Source of the DNA: an uncultured Lachnospiraceae bacterium
Lineage (GTDB): Bacteria > Bacillota > Clostridia > Lachnospirales > Lachnospiraceae
Direction: 5' to 3'
Length of the DNA: 64,000 nt
Assembly (NCBI GenBank): GCA_910584585.1
Contig: CAJUBP010000015.1
Coordinates: 20,777-84,776, forward strand
The position numbers and the translations under genes are program-made. Positions 25,731-34,811 of the stretch are shown here, in pieces; position 1 is the stretch's first letter; each line of letters starts with the position of its first letter. Under the pieces are notes generated by a model, which was not told the DNA's origin, ran no database searches, and worked only from the letters and a program-made list of their open reading frames with translations.

Positions 25731-27128
25731 CTATAATTCACAATTCTTCACTGTTCTCGGGAAAGGCACCACATCCCGGATGTTGGTCATGCCCGTCAGG
25801 TACATGACGCAGCGCTCAAATCCCAAACCAAATCCCGCATGTCTTGCCGTTCCGTATTTCCGCAAATCCAGATAGAAATCATAATCGTCTTTGTTCAGGC
25901 CAAGTTCCTCCATCCGCCTGCAGAGCTTCTCGTAATCGTCTTCCCTCTGGCTTCCGCCGATAATTTCTCCGATTCCCGGCACCAGGCAATCCACAGCCGC
26001 GACAGTCTTGCCGTCGGGATTCAGCTTCATGTAAAAAGCCTTGATTTCCTTGGGATAATCTGTCACAAATACCGGGCGCTTGAACACTTCTTCTGTCAAA
26101 TAACGCTCATGCTCCGTCTGCAGATCAGCCCCCCAGGAAACTTTGTATTCAAAGTTCTCATTATTCTTTTCCAGAATCTCAACCGCCTCTGTGTAAGTCA
26201 CATGGGCAAAATCAGAATTTACCACATGATTCAGGCGCTCCAGCAGGCCCTTGTCCACAAAACTGTTGAAAAACTGCATCTCTTCCGGTGCATGCTCCAA
26301 CACATATTGGATGATATATTTCAGCATGCTCTCCGCCAGAATCATATCGTCCTCTAAATCCGCAAAAGCAATCTCCGGCTCAATCATCCAGAATTCCGCC
26401 GCATGTCTGGTGGTATTGGAATTCTCCGCCCGAAACGTGGGGCCGAACGTATAAATATTCTTAAATGCCATGGCGTAGGTTTCCCCGTTTAACTGGCCGC
26501 TTACGGTAAGGTTAGTGGGCTTGCCGAAAAAGTCCTGGGTAAAGTCTATGGCTCCTGTATCGTCTTTGGGAACATTATTCAGATCCAGCGTGGTGACCTG
26601 GAACATCTCTCCCGCCCCCTCACAGTCGCTTCCCGTAATCAGCGGCGTATGCACATACACAAAGTCCCGCTCCTGGAAAAACTTGTGGATGGCGTAGGCA
26701 ATCAGGGAGCGCACCCGAAATACCGCTTCAAAGGTATTGGTCCGGGGACGCAGATGAGAAATCGTCCTTAAATATTCAAAGCTGTGGCGTTTTTTCTGCA
26801 GCGGATAATCCGGCATGGACTGGCCCTCCACCAGAATCTCATCCGCCTGGATTTCAAAGGGCTGCTTTGCCTGGGGAGTGGCCACCAGTTTGCCTTTTAC
26901 CAGAATGGCCGCGCCCACATTTAATTTTTCCACCTCCGCAAAATTAGAAAGGCCGTCGTGGTACACCACCTGCAGGGGCTCAAAAAAAGTTCCGTCATTG
27001 ACCACAATAAATCCGAAATTCTTGGAATTGCGGATGCTTCTCACCCATCCGCCCACGGTAACCTCCTGTTCTAAAAATTCCTCTTTTCTGCGGTAAAGAT
27101 CTTTGATATTTGTCAGTTTCCATTCCAT
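25731..27128 (-). CDS. asnS: Asparaginyl-tRNA synthetase
   Basis: The 465-aa class II synthetase has the N-terminal OB-fold anticodon-binding domain (VTVGGWVRSIRNSKNFGFI), motif 2 (FRAENSNTTRHAAEFWMIE) and motif 3 (GFGLGFERCVMYL). The separate aspS at 42.1 kb shows which of the two related enzymes this is. AAAAGGAG lies 7 bases before the ATG. No T-box leader is visible; the gene follows the foldase lipoprotein gene by 33 bases and may be cotranscribed with it. Confidence 0.96.
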   Translation of the reverse strand: MEWKLTNIKDLYRRKEEFLEQEVTVGGWVRSIRNSKNFGFIVVNDGTFFEPLQVVYHDGLSNFAEVEKLNVGAAILVKGKLVATPQAKQPFEIQADEILVEGQSMPDYPLQKKRHSFEYLRTISHLRPRTNTFEAVFRVRSLIAYAIHKFFQERDFVYVHTPLITGSDCEGAGEMFQVTTLDLNNVPKDDTGAIDFTQDFFGKPTNLTVSGQLNGETYAMAFKNIYTFGPTFRAENSNTTRHAAEFWMIEPEIAFADLEDDMILAESMLKYIIQYVLEHAPEEMQFFNSFVDKGLLERLNHVVNSDFAHVTYTEAVEILEKNNENFEYKVSWGADLQTEHERYLTEEVFKRPVFVTDYPKEIKAFYMKLNPDGKTVAAVDCLVPGIGEIIGGSQREDDYEKLCRRMEELGLNKDDYDFYLDLRKYGTARHAGFGLGFERCVMYLTGMTNIRDVVPFPRTVKNCEL

Positions 27129-27161
27129 AGCTCTTCTCCTTTTATATTTCTTTTATTCTTC

Positions 27162-28382
27162 TTACTCTGTCTGACCCTCTTCCGATTCCTGCTCTGCGGC
27201 TGTCTGGTCTTCTCCCGCAGTATTCCCGGCGTCTCCTGACTCTCCGGAAGTCTCGCCATAGGTAATCTTCGCGTTTTCTGTCAGCATGTCCACGGTCTTT
27301 TCTCTCAGGAACACATTTTTAATATATTCTTCCCCATGCTGTTCCAGCAGGGCTTCCTCGCTGGCATAGCCGTAATCTTCCACAACGCTTTTCTTATATT
27401 CCGCAAATTCCTCTTCGCCGATTTCAATCTTTTCTTTTTCGGCAATGGCTTCGATAATCAATTCCCCTTCCAGCGTCTCTGTCACCAGCTGCTTTGCCTG
27501 GGCCTCAAAATCCTCTTCTGTCACATTGGAGGCTGTCAGATAATCCTCCATTTTCATGCCGTAAGCTTCCAGATTCACATTGAACCGCTCCATGTATTCT
27601 TCCATTCTCTGGTCCAACAGCCCTTCCGGAAATTCTTTCACCTTGCAGACTTCTTTTAACTTCTGAATCACTGCGGCCTCTGTCTCCTGCTTCTTGGTCA
27701 CAGACCTGCTCTCTTCTAGCTGTTCCCTGACGCCGTTCTCAAAATCCGCCACAGTTTTATAGCCCTGGGAGGACATATTTTTCTCCACAAAGGCATCGTC
27801 CAGCATATCATAAGTCATATCTGACTTATTGACAATCTTATTCACAGTTACATTGAAAACAACCGCCTGGCCTGCCAGTTCTTCATTCTGATAGCCCTCC
27901 GGAAATGTCAGATTAAGGGATACTTTTTCTCCCACTTTCACTCCGATCAAACCGTCCTCAAACCCATCAATAAAACTGTCTGAACCGATTTCAAGCACTG
28001 CCCCCTGGGCAGTTCCACCGTTAAAGGCTACGCCGTCTTTCAATCCCTCATAGTCGATGTTGACGAAATCGCCGTCTTCCACCGTGTCTTTATCGGCGTC
28101 CTCATAGACCGGATAAGACAGCAGTGTATTTGTCACTTCATTTTTCACATCCTCATCGGTAACCTCGTAGGAGCCAAGACTTATTTCCAATCCATTATAT
28201 TCTCCCAATTCCACATAATCCGCTGCATTATAATCAATGGTTTTCTTATCTTCTGAACCGCTTGCTTCCTCTTTGCCTGTACTTTCTTTTTTATCGCTGT
28301 TTTCCTTCTGGTCTGTTCCGCAGCCGCCCAGCAAAGCCGCCGCGCATACTGCGCACAGCAGTAACATAATTCTTTTTTTCAT
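27162..28382 (-). CDS. Secreted trigger-factor-like foldase lipoprotein (FKBP-type PPIase)
   Basis: The 406-aa protein starts with a lipoprotein signal (MLLLCAVCAAALLGG, Cys21 as the lipidated residue), then a Ser/Lys/Glu linker, an FKBP-like peptidyl-prolyl isomerase domain (DGDFVNIDYEGLKDGVAF; FIDGFEDGLIGVKVGEK) and a helical trigger-factor C-terminal region (EAAVIQKLKEVCKVKEFPEGLL). It therefore has trigger-factor domains 2 and 3 but replaces the ribosome-binding domain with a lipid anchor, so it should fold exported proteins outside the membrane. The start ATG 28382 follows AAAGGG; the longer frame to 28514 crosses the promoter region. Confidence 0.87.
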   Translation of the reverse strand: MKKRIMLLLCAVCAAALLGGCGTDQKENSDKKESTGKEEASGSEDKKTIDYNAADYVELGEYNGLEISLGSYEVTDEDVKNEVTNTLLSYPVYEDADKDTVEDGDFVNIDYEGLKDGVAFNGGTAQGAVLEIGSDSFIDGFEDGLIGVKVGEKVSLNLTFPEGYQNEELAGQAVVFNVTVNKIVNKSDMTYDMLDDAFVEKNMSSQGYKTVADFENGVREQLEESRSVTKKQETEAAVIQKLKEVCKVKEFPEGLLDQRMEEYMERFNVNLEAYGMKMEDYLTASNVTEEDFEAQAKQLVTETLEGELIIEAIAEKEKIEIGEEEFAEYKKSVVEDYGYASEEALLEQHGEEYIKNVFLREKTVDMLTENAKITYGETSGESGDAGNTAGEDQTAAEQESEEGQTE

Positions 28383-28504
28383 ATTGCGTTTCCCTTTCTT
28401 TCTGAGTATGAAACAACAAGAACTTTTCACAATAATAAAGAATAGCACACTTTTTACCAAATGAAAAGGTTTCCATGATACAAAACACAAATAAAACACA
28501 AGTT

Positions 28505-28533
28505 TTGCCAACACGCTGTAATTGTGTTATACT
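28505..28533 (+). promoter_or_regulatory. Promoter of the nicotinate phosphoribosyltransferase gene
   Basis: TTGCCA (28505-28510) and TATACT (28528-28533) are 17 bases apart, 49 bases before the ATG at 28582. Confidence 0.7.
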
Positions 28534-28581
28534 GATAAAAATATTCATACAGCCCGGCTGCGGCTGAAAAAGGAGTCCACT

Positions 28582-30048
28582 ATGAACCATTTAACATTAC
28601 TGACAGACCTGTACGAGCTGACCATGATGCAGGGCTACTTTAAAACCGGAAACAATGAGACTGTCGTATTCGACGCGTTTTACCGGACAAATCCCGGCAA
28701 CGGCGGATATGCCGTCTGCGCAGGCTTAGAACAAATCATAGAATACATCAAAGACCTGCGTTTTTCAGAAGAAGACATTTCCTATCTGAGAACCCTTGGA
28801 ATATTCGAGGAAGATTTCCTGGAATACTTAAAAGATTTCCGCTTTTCTGGCGATATCTACGCTATTCCGGAAGGCACCGTGATTTTCCCCCGGGAACCGC
28901 TGCTGAAAGTCATTGCCCCCATTATGGAGGCCCAGCTGATCGAAACTGCCGTTTTAAATATTTTAAACCACCAGAGCCTGATTGCCACCAAAGCCGCCCG
29001 GGTCTGCTACGCCGCTGACGGCGACGGCGTGATGGAATTCGGCCTTCGCCGGGCGCAGGGTCCGGACGCCGGCGTATACGGGGCAAGGGCCGCCATCATC
29101 GGCGGATGCTGCGGCACCTCCAACGTGCTCTGCGGGCAGATGTTTGACGTACCGGTAAAAGGCACCCATGCCCACAGCTGGATTATGAGCTTTCCGGATG
29201 AATACACTGCATTCAAAAAATACGCGGAACTTTATCCTTCTGCCTGCATTCTGCTGGTGGATACTTACGATACCATAAAATCCGGCATCCCCAATGCCAT
29301 CCAAATCTTTACGGAAATGAGAGAGGCGGGAATCCCCCTTACCTTCTACGGCATCCGCATGGACAGCGGAGATCTTGCCTATCTGTCCAAAATCGCCCGG
29401 AATATGCTGGACGAAGCAGGATTCAAAGACGCGGTTATCTCCGCGTCCAACGATTTGGACGAGTATCTCATTGAAAACCTGAAAGCCCAGGGAGCCAAAA
29501 TCACCTCCTGGGGCGTGGGCACCAATCTGATCACCTCCAAGGACTGCCCGGCCTTCGGCGGCGTGTACAAGCTGGCGGCTATCCAAGATAAGGATGGAAA
29601 TTTTCTTCCCAAAATCAAACTTTCTGAAAACACGGAAAAAGTCACGAATCCCGGCAACAAGACCATATACCGGATTTATGAGAAGTTTTCCGGCAAAATC
29701 AAGGCGGATTTGATCTGTCTGGCAGAGGAAACCTTTGACGCCAGCAAAAACCTGCGGCTCTTTGATTCCTTAGAAACCTGGAAGCGAACCACCCTGGAGG
29801 GGGGAACTTATACCATGCGGGAACTGTTGGTAAAGGTCTTCGAAAAAGGAAACTGCATTTATGAGTCCCCGAAGGTAATGGAAATTCAGAAATACTGCGA
29901 AAAAGAAAAAAATACCTTGTGGAATGAGACAAAACGGTTCGCAAATCCTCATGAGGTCTATGTGGACTTGTCCGATGAACTGTTTGATATGAAGCGGAAG
30001 ATTCTCAATGAGTATTCAGCGGGAACACTACACTCAAAAAAAGGATAA
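28582..30048 (+). CDS. pncB: Nicotinate phosphoribosyltransferase
   Basis: The 488-aa enzyme converts nicotinate and PRPP to nicotinate mononucleotide, the first step of the Preiss-Handler salvage route that ends with nadE (14.1 kb here). Family motifs seen are LLTDLYELTMMQGYF at the N-terminus, FGLRRAQGPD, GTHAHSWIMSF and FYGIRMDSGDLAYLS. The ATG is preceded by AAGGAG at 7 bases. It stands alone with its own promoter, divergent from the foldase lipoprotein. A truncated copy of a repeated element follows at 30110. Confidence 0.94.
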   Translation: MNHLTLLTDLYELTMMQGYFKTGNNETVVFDAFYRTNPGNGGYAVCAGLEQIIEYIKDLRFSEEDISYLRTLGIFEEDFLEYLKDFRFSGDIYAIPEGTVIFPREPLLKVIAPIMEAQLIETAVLNILNHQSLIATKAARVCYAADGDGVMEFGLRRAQGPDAGVYGARAAIIGGCCGTSNVLCGQMFDVPVKGTHAHSWIMSFPDEYTAFKKYAELYPSACILLVDTYDTIKSGIPNAIQIFTEMREAGIPLTFYGIRMDSGDLAYLSKIARNMLDEAGFKDAVISASNDLDEYLIENLKAQGAKITSWGVGTNLITSKDCPAFGGVYKLAAIQDKDGNFLPKIKLSENTEKVTNPGNKTIYRIYEKFSGKIKADLICLAEETFDASKNLRLFDSLETWKRTTLEGGTYTMRELLVKVFEKGNCIYESPKVMEIQKYCEKEKNTLWNETKRFANPHEVYVDLSDELFDMKRKILNEYSAGTLHSKKG

Positions 30049-30109
30049 ACGTGTGTTTGGCTTCTGAATCCTGCTGCCGGATGTCTGCGTTATAACTACG
30101 GAGATCAAG

Positions 30110-30247
30110 GCAGGATGTCGTCCCAATTTACATCAGATTTTATGCTGAATTTCGAAGGTGTAGTGGGCTACATTGACTAAATTCAGCATGAAATCTGGTG
30201 TGAAGTGGGGCGGCAGATTGCGGGAATGAATTTTAAGACACGCTCTA
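30110..30247. repeat. Truncated copy of the CTAGAGCG palindromic element
   Basis: Read on the minus strand it starts AGAGCGTGTCTTAAAATT and is nearly identical to the element at 40369-40534 up to the segment GACGACATCCTGC, where homology stops. The outer part of the second arm is missing. The inner hairpin (around ATGCTGAATTT) is intact. It lies between pncB and the sigma pseudogene. Confidence 0.75.
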
Positions 30248-30298
30248 AGACGCGCTATAGCGCTGAATCCCCCTTTCGATTATTTTTTCAAAAATTCC

Positions 30299-31022
30299 TC
30301 AACCTCTTTCTTTGCCAAGGGCAAATATATGATCTGGCTCCAATCCAAAATCCTCCAGACTGTCGGAATCTTCCTGCCCGCTGTCAAAAACCGGCATCTC
30401 ATCGGTATAGCTCAAAAGCTTCTGTTCTTCTCCATTCAGCCAAACGGTTTCTCCCGGCATAAACAGTCCTTCCTGTTCCTCCGTGCGGATTGTCACTGAA
30501 GCATATATCTTATGATCCGCCAGGATTACTTCATGCAAAGTAACAGTAAACCCTTCTTTTTCCTGTTCTTTATTGATGATTTCCGCATAGGGGGACAAAT
30601 CCTCCTGCGCCTGCCACATCTGGCCGATTTTGGTGGCAATTTCTCTCACAGCCGCCTGCACTCTGGGGCTGCTCCGCCATCTGATCTTCAATGGTATAGG
30701 ACAAAGACAGCTCATCCATTTCCAGGCACACATCCGTCCTGCAGGCGTCCGGACGTTTTGCCGCATGCTTTTTACGGAAACAGTCAATGGCAAGCCCTCT
30801 GGTAATCCTGCCCACAAATACTGCCAGGCGGGAAGGCCGTTTGGGCGGCATATAATTCCAGGCTGACAGCCATGTGTCGTTTAAACATTCCTCAGAATCC
30901 TCGTGACTTTCCAGAAGATTCCAGGCAATTTTGTAACAATATCCGGAATATTTGCAGCTTAATTCCTGAATGGCTGATTCTTTCCGCTCCCAAAACAAAT
31001 CAATAATCTCTGTATCTTCCAT
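30299..31022 (-). pseudogene. Sigma-70 / DUF4179 anti-sigma deletion fusion
   Basis: The first 100 codons (from 31022, ATG with AGGAGG) encode an ECF-type sigma region 2 (YSGYCYKIAWNLL; SEECLNDTWLSAWN). The frame then degenerates and stops at 30570. In another frame, 30299-30660 encodes the middle of a DUF4179-type anti-sigma protein (TVTLHEVILADHKIYASVTI, GETVWLNGEE). Sigma region 4, and the N-terminal and membrane part of the anti-sigma factor, are absent. A single deletion joining a sigma gene to its downstream anti-sigma gene explains this. No functional product is expected. Confidence 0.75.
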
Positions 31023-31188
31023 AATGCCCTCCTTTTTTCATGAAACTCCCCCTCCGCTTCGCCCCTGCGGCAAATCGTCGGAAAGCATTCATCGTAATGC
31101 TTCGCCTTAGCCTTCCTCCTCGTTCACTTTATAAGTCGGATAAAACAGAGAAAGGTCACAGGCTTGCCAGATCTTATTTGAAAATTGC

Positions 31189-31217
31189 TTTACATCCCTT
31201 TTTCTTTTCTATATAAT
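31189..31217 (+). promoter_or_regulatory. Promoter of the Uma2 gene pair
   Basis: TTTACA (31189-31194) and TATAAT (31212-31217) are 17 bases apart, 55 bases before the first Uma2 ATG. Only the first copy has this promoter; the second gene is 54 bases after the first stop and is probably cotranscribed. Confidence 0.7.
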
Positions 31218-31271
31218 GAAACTATATGCAGAATACGGTATGTTAGGCTGTCCACGGAAAGGAGAATATCT

Positions 31272-31823
31272 ATGTCAATGCCCCTTTTAAATCCAACCAT
31301 TTATACCCTTGAATACATTTACAGCCTGCCGGAAGGCCAGCGGGCGGAACTGATTGACGGTCAGATTTACAACATGGCTCCGCCCAACCGTATCCATCAG
31401 GAAATTTCTTTTTCCCTCTCACGGAAAATTGCTGATTTTATTGATTCCAAAAAGGGAACCTGCCGGGTTTATCCAGCTCCCTTCGCCGTCTTCCTGAACC
31501 AGGATGATAGAAACTACGTGGAACCGGACATTTCTGTTGTCTGCAAAACAAACCAGTTAAACGACAAGGGCTTAAACGGCGCCCCGGACTGGATCATTGA
31601 AATCGCCTCCCCCGGCACAAAACATGTAGATTACGGCGTCAAACTGTACAAATACCGCACAGCCGGAGTCCGGGAATACTGGATTGTCAATCCCATGACC
31701 AGAATTGTCAATGTCTATGATTTTGAACATGAAGCGAAAACAGATCAGTATACTTTTCAGGATGAGATTTCTTCCTGTATTTTTGAGGGCCTTACCCTTC
31801 ATCTGGAGGAACTTCTGCCGTAA
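31272..31823 (+). CDS. Uma2-family PD-(D/E)XK nuclease-like protein, copy 1
   Basis: The 183-aa protein matches the Uma2/DUF820 family of restriction-endonuclease-fold proteins: N-terminal AELIDGQIYNMAPP, then the active-site strands EPDISVVC and DWIIEIASPGTKHVDYGVKL, giving the expected Asp, Glu and downstream Lys. Their biological role is unsettled; they are abundant in cyanobacteria and scattered in Firmicutes. AAAGGAG lies 7 bases before the ATG at 31272. It is followed by a near-identical second copy. Confidence 0.85.
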   Translation: MSMPLLNPTIYTLEYIYSLPEGQRAELIDGQIYNMAPPNRIHQEISFSLSRKIADFIDSKKGTCRVYPAPFAVFLNQDDRNYVEPDISVVCKTNQLNDKGLNGAPDWIIEIASPGTKHVDYGVKLYKYRTAGVREYWIVNPMTRIVNVYDFEHEAKTDQYTFQDEISSCIFEGLTLHLEELLP

Positions 31824-31877
31824 AATTTCGATGCGCAAGAAATGCCGGAGCGCCCATTTCCGGAAAGGAGAAAATCT

Positions 31878-32429
31878 ATGTCAATGCCTCTTTTGAATCC
31901 AACCATTTATACCCTTGAATACATTTACAGCCTGCCGGAAGGCCAGCGGGCGGAACTGATTGACGGTCAGATTTACAACATGGCTCCGCCCAACCGTATC
32001 CATCAGGAAATTTCTTTTTCCCTCTCACGGAAAATTGCTGATTTTATTGATTCCAAAAAGGGAACCTGCCGGGTTTATCCAGCTCCCTTCGCCGTCTTCC
32101 TGAACCAGGATGATAGAAACTACGTGGAACCGGACATTTCTGTTGTCTGCAAAACAAACCAGTTAAACGACAAGGGCTTAAACGGCGCCCCGGACTGGAT
32201 CATTGAAATCGCCTCCCCCGGCACAAAACATGTAGATTACGGCGTCAAACTGTACAAATACCGCACAGCCGGAGTCCGGGAATACTGGATTGTGAATCCC
32301 ATGACCAGAATTGTCAATGTCTATGATTTTGAGCATGAAATAAAAACAGATCAGTATACTTTTCAGGATGAAATCCCTTCCTGCACTTTTGAGGGTCTCG
32401 CCTTACGGCTCGGGGAACTTCTGCCGTAA
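31878..32429 (+). CDS. Uma2-family PD-(D/E)XK nuclease-like protein, copy 2
   Basis: This is a tandem duplicate of the gene at 31272, same length (183 aa), offset by 606 bases. The proteins are identical for about 150 residues and differ only in the last 35 (HEAKTDQ becomes HEIKTDQ; ISSCIFEGLTLHLEELLP becomes IPSCTFEGLALRLGELLP). The active-site residues are unchanged. The ribosome-binding site GGAAAGGAG is also duplicated. Identity along the body with change clustered at the 3' end suggests recent duplication or ongoing gene conversion. Confidence 0.85.
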   Translation: MSMPLLNPTIYTLEYIYSLPEGQRAELIDGQIYNMAPPNRIHQEISFSLSRKIADFIDSKKGTCRVYPAPFAVFLNQDDRNYVEPDISVVCKTNQLNDKGLNGAPDWIIEIASPGTKHVDYGVKLYKYRTAGVREYWIVNPMTRIVNVYDFEHEIKTDQYTFQDEIPSCTFEGLALRLGELLP

Positions 32430-32552
32430 GAAACTGTCACAAAATAAAACGCACAAGTTATGAAGAATATTCTTCGAGGCGCCAGTAACACTCAGGCGCA
32501 TACCATCGCTTTGTGGTAGTACTGCAGCAAACAGTCTATATTTCGATACACA

Positions 32553-32731
32553 GGAAAGTCAGGATGCCCCTTTGGCTAAGCAACAATTCATGGGCGTCCT
32601 TAGTGAAGGCGAAATCCACTGCTTATGGAGACTTAGGAAGGAAGGCTTTCCTGACTTCCTTAGACTCCGTTAGCAGTTAGTTTGCCGGAACGTTGCCCAG
32701 TTTGCGTGCCAAAGGGGCAGCCTGACTTTCC
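32553..32731. repeat. 179-bp inverted-repeat element in the Uma2/ABC intergenic region
   Basis: 24-base arms (GGAAAGTCAGGATGCCCC... at 32553-32576 and its complement at 32708-32731) differ at one position. The interior has a further partial repeat of the arm (AAGGAAGGCTTTCCTGACTTCC). No ORF of note. The preceding stretch 32430-32552 begins with GAAACTGTCACAAAATAAAA, resembling one arm of the GGAACTG hairpin family, without a second arm. Together they fill the 318-base gap, which otherwise holds no gene. Confidence 0.6.
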
Positions 32732-32747
32732 GTCCGTATCCAAATAT

Positions 32748-33878
32748 CTACTCATAATTTTTATAATTCTGATACCCCCGCCAAACACAGATTCCCAGGG
32801 TTGCAGAAACAATCGCCGGAATATACATCAGCCACCGGACAGGAACGGTAAAAATTCCCGGATGAGGCAGAAACACCGGCATGGAATAACAGGAAATCCG
32901 CATCACATCCATCAGAATCCATCCCCAGAAATAATTTGCCGCCCCCATTCCTGACAGCATCGGAAACAAAACCCGATCCACCCCGTAGGGCAGAAGAAAC
33001 AGCAGCATTCCCGCTGTCACAGCCGTTACCGGACGTTTGCATTTTGAAGATAAAAACAGTGTAATCCCAACATTTAAAAGCACAGAGGCCAGGCCTGCCA
33101 GGAACAATATTCCCATAAAATTCCCCATACTGCCGTAATCCGTATGCAGCATAAAAGCAGAAGATGTGACGCCTGCCTTCAATCCATCCCACCCATAAAT
33201 TGCCGCTGTCACCCCGAACAGCAGAAGCATCGTCAAAACATAAACCATAATGCCAAGTGCCAGGGCAGCCTCCATTTTCCTGCGGATGTCTCTGGATTTT
33301 CCCTGATTGGTAGTCAGCAGAACTTCTGTGGCATTCCGGCTGTATTCTTCGGAAAAAACCGGCGCCGCCATCAGAATCAGCCAAAGATTTAAAAAAGTTA
33401 CCGCAATATACCAGATATCCTGCAGCTTCTCCCACCCCCTGGTATAGCCAAACCGAAATTCTCCGTCAACAAAATATTTTCCATAATTCTCCCAGGCCTC
33501 TCCCTTGGAAAAGTCCGACGGCCTCTGTTCGGTCTGCATAAAATCTGTCATCTTATCGGTCACAAACTGGCTGCAGAAATTTCCTTCCCTGATATTGATC
33601 ACTTCTATCCCTTCTCCGCCGATATAGCCGGAAAATCCAAACCGCTCTATGATATCCCTGGCTTTTTCCATGGTAAAGACGCCCTCATACTCTTTTGCCA
33701 GCTCACGCTCCTGCCGGACAGCCTCCAGGCCCTGATACACAGTTCCATCTATTTCTGCTCTGGTTCCGCCCGCCTCCTGATACAGAACCAACAGAAAAAA
33801 TCCGATCATCCCAAGCAGCGCCAGATTCATGAGGGGCCTTGCGGTTATCTTATAAAATTCCATTTGAAACAATCTCAT
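32748..33878 (-). CDS. ABC-2 type transporter permease
   Basis: The 376-aa protein has a first transmembrane segment near residues 17-35, an extracytoplasmic loop of about 150 residues, and five further hydrophobic segments in the C-terminal half, the layout of ABC-2 family permeases with a large first loop. The ATG at 33878 overlaps the ATPase stop (ATGA) and has AGGAGG 6 bases upstream, so the two are translationally coupled. The longer frame to 34067 is antisense-like and was not used. The exported substrate is unknown. Confidence 0.82.
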   Translation of the reverse strand: MRLFQMEFYKITARPLMNLALLGMIGFFLLVLYQEAGGTRAEIDGTVYQGLEAVRQERELAKEYEGVFTMEKARDIIERFGFSGYIGGEGIEVINIREGNFCSQFVTDKMTDFMQTEQRPSDFSKGEAWENYGKYFVDGEFRFGYTRGWEKLQDIWYIAVTFLNLWLILMAAPVFSEEYSRNATEVLLTTNQGKSRDIRRKMEAALALGIMVYVLTMLLLFGVTAAIYGWDGLKAGVTSSAFMLHTDYGSMGNFMGILFLAGLASVLLNVGITLFLSSKCKRPVTAVTAGMLLFLLPYGVDRVLFPMLSGMGAANYFWGWILMDVMRISCYSMPVFLPHPGIFTVPVRWLMYIPAIVSATLGICVWRGYQNYKNYE

Positions 33879-34747
33879 ACTTTGCCTCCTGTCCCGTATA
33901 AATATACATCTTCCAGATTGGGGGAAATGGGCGCTGCATCCTCCCCGGGCCGGGTATCTGAAACAATCCGAAGAACCACACTGCCGTCCTCTGTGTTTCT
34001 CAGGTTGCTTACCGTGAATTCCTGCTGGAACAATTCTGCCTGTTCCGGCGTTTTTACGCATTCCCATACCTTTCCTTCCACCGTTTTCAAAACCTCCTGC
34101 AAATTTCCGGACTCTGTAATTTTCCCGGCCTTCATCAGCAAAATCTCATCCGCGATATATTCAATATCCGCTACGATATGGGAAGAGAGAAGCACCATCC
34201 GATCCCGGCCCAGGGAGCTTATCATATTCCGAAACCGGATGCGTTCCCTGGGATCCAGCCCGGATGTCGGCTCATCCAGAATCAGGATTTCCGGATCATT
34301 TAACAGAGATTGGGCAATGCCCAGCCGCCGAATCATGCCGCCGGAGAGGGTTTTGATTTTTTCTTTTTCCGCCTTTTCAAGCCCTGTAATTTTCAGCAGT
34401 TTTTCAATTCTCTCCCGGGCCAGTTCCGGCGGCACCGCCTTTAATTCCGCCAGATATTCCAGATACCGCAGAACGGTAAAATTAGGATAATATCCCAGCT
34501 CCTGGGGCAGATATCCCAGCTTCGTCCGGTATTCCCCGGCCATCCTTCCAATCTCCTGCCCGTTGCAGAGAATCTCTCCGGAAGTGGGCTTCATCACTCC
34601 CACCATCATGCGCAGCAGCGTGGTTTTGCCGGCCCCGTTGGCTCCCAGCAGTCCGTAAATCCCCCTGCGGAAGGTGAATTCCAGCCGATCCACCGCAATT
34701 TTCTGTTTATAATGTTTGCTCACTCTGTCTAATTTCAGTTCCAGCAT
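33875..34747 (-). CDS. ABC transporter ATP-binding protein
   Basis: The 290-aa subunit shows Walker A GANGAGKTT (residues ~34-42), Q-loop (GYLPQELGYYP), signature LSGGM, Walker B ILILDEP and the switch histidine (LLSSHIVAD). The C-terminal 70 residues form the extension common in ABC-2 drug/antibiotic-type exporters. It forms a complex with the permease at 32748 and perhaps with the membrane protein at 34812. AGGAGG is found 8 bases before the ATG. It is downstream of an ECF sigma factor in the same orientation. Confidence 0.93.
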   Translation of the reverse strand: MLELKLDRVSKHYKQKIAVDRLEFTFRRGIYGLLGANGAGKTTLLRMMVGVMKPTSGEILCNGQEIGRMAGEYRTKLGYLPQELGYYPNFTVLRYLEYLAELKAVPPELARERIEKLLKITGLEKAEKEKIKTLSGGMIRRLGIAQSLLNDPEILILDEPTSGLDPRERIRFRNMISSLGRDRMVLLSSHIVADIEYIADEILLMKAGKITESGNLQEVLKTVEGKVWECVKTPEQAELFQQEFTVSNLRNTEDGSVVLRIVSDTRPGEDAAPISPNLEDVYLYGTGGKV

Positions 34748-34811
34748 TTTGGCATCCCTCCTTTCTGTTTTCCGCTTACTCTCTCTGTTTCTATCACGCT
34801 CTGGCCTGTTT

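Larger units (their letters stand above)
31261..32429. repeat. Tandem duplication of the Uma2 gene (606-bp offset)
   Basis: The segment 31261-31823 recurs at 31867-32429, beginning at the ribosome-binding site and ending at the stop codon. The 43 bases between the copies are not duplicated on the outer sides. Differences are a few silent changes near the start codons and several in the last 100 bases. Confidence 0.9.
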
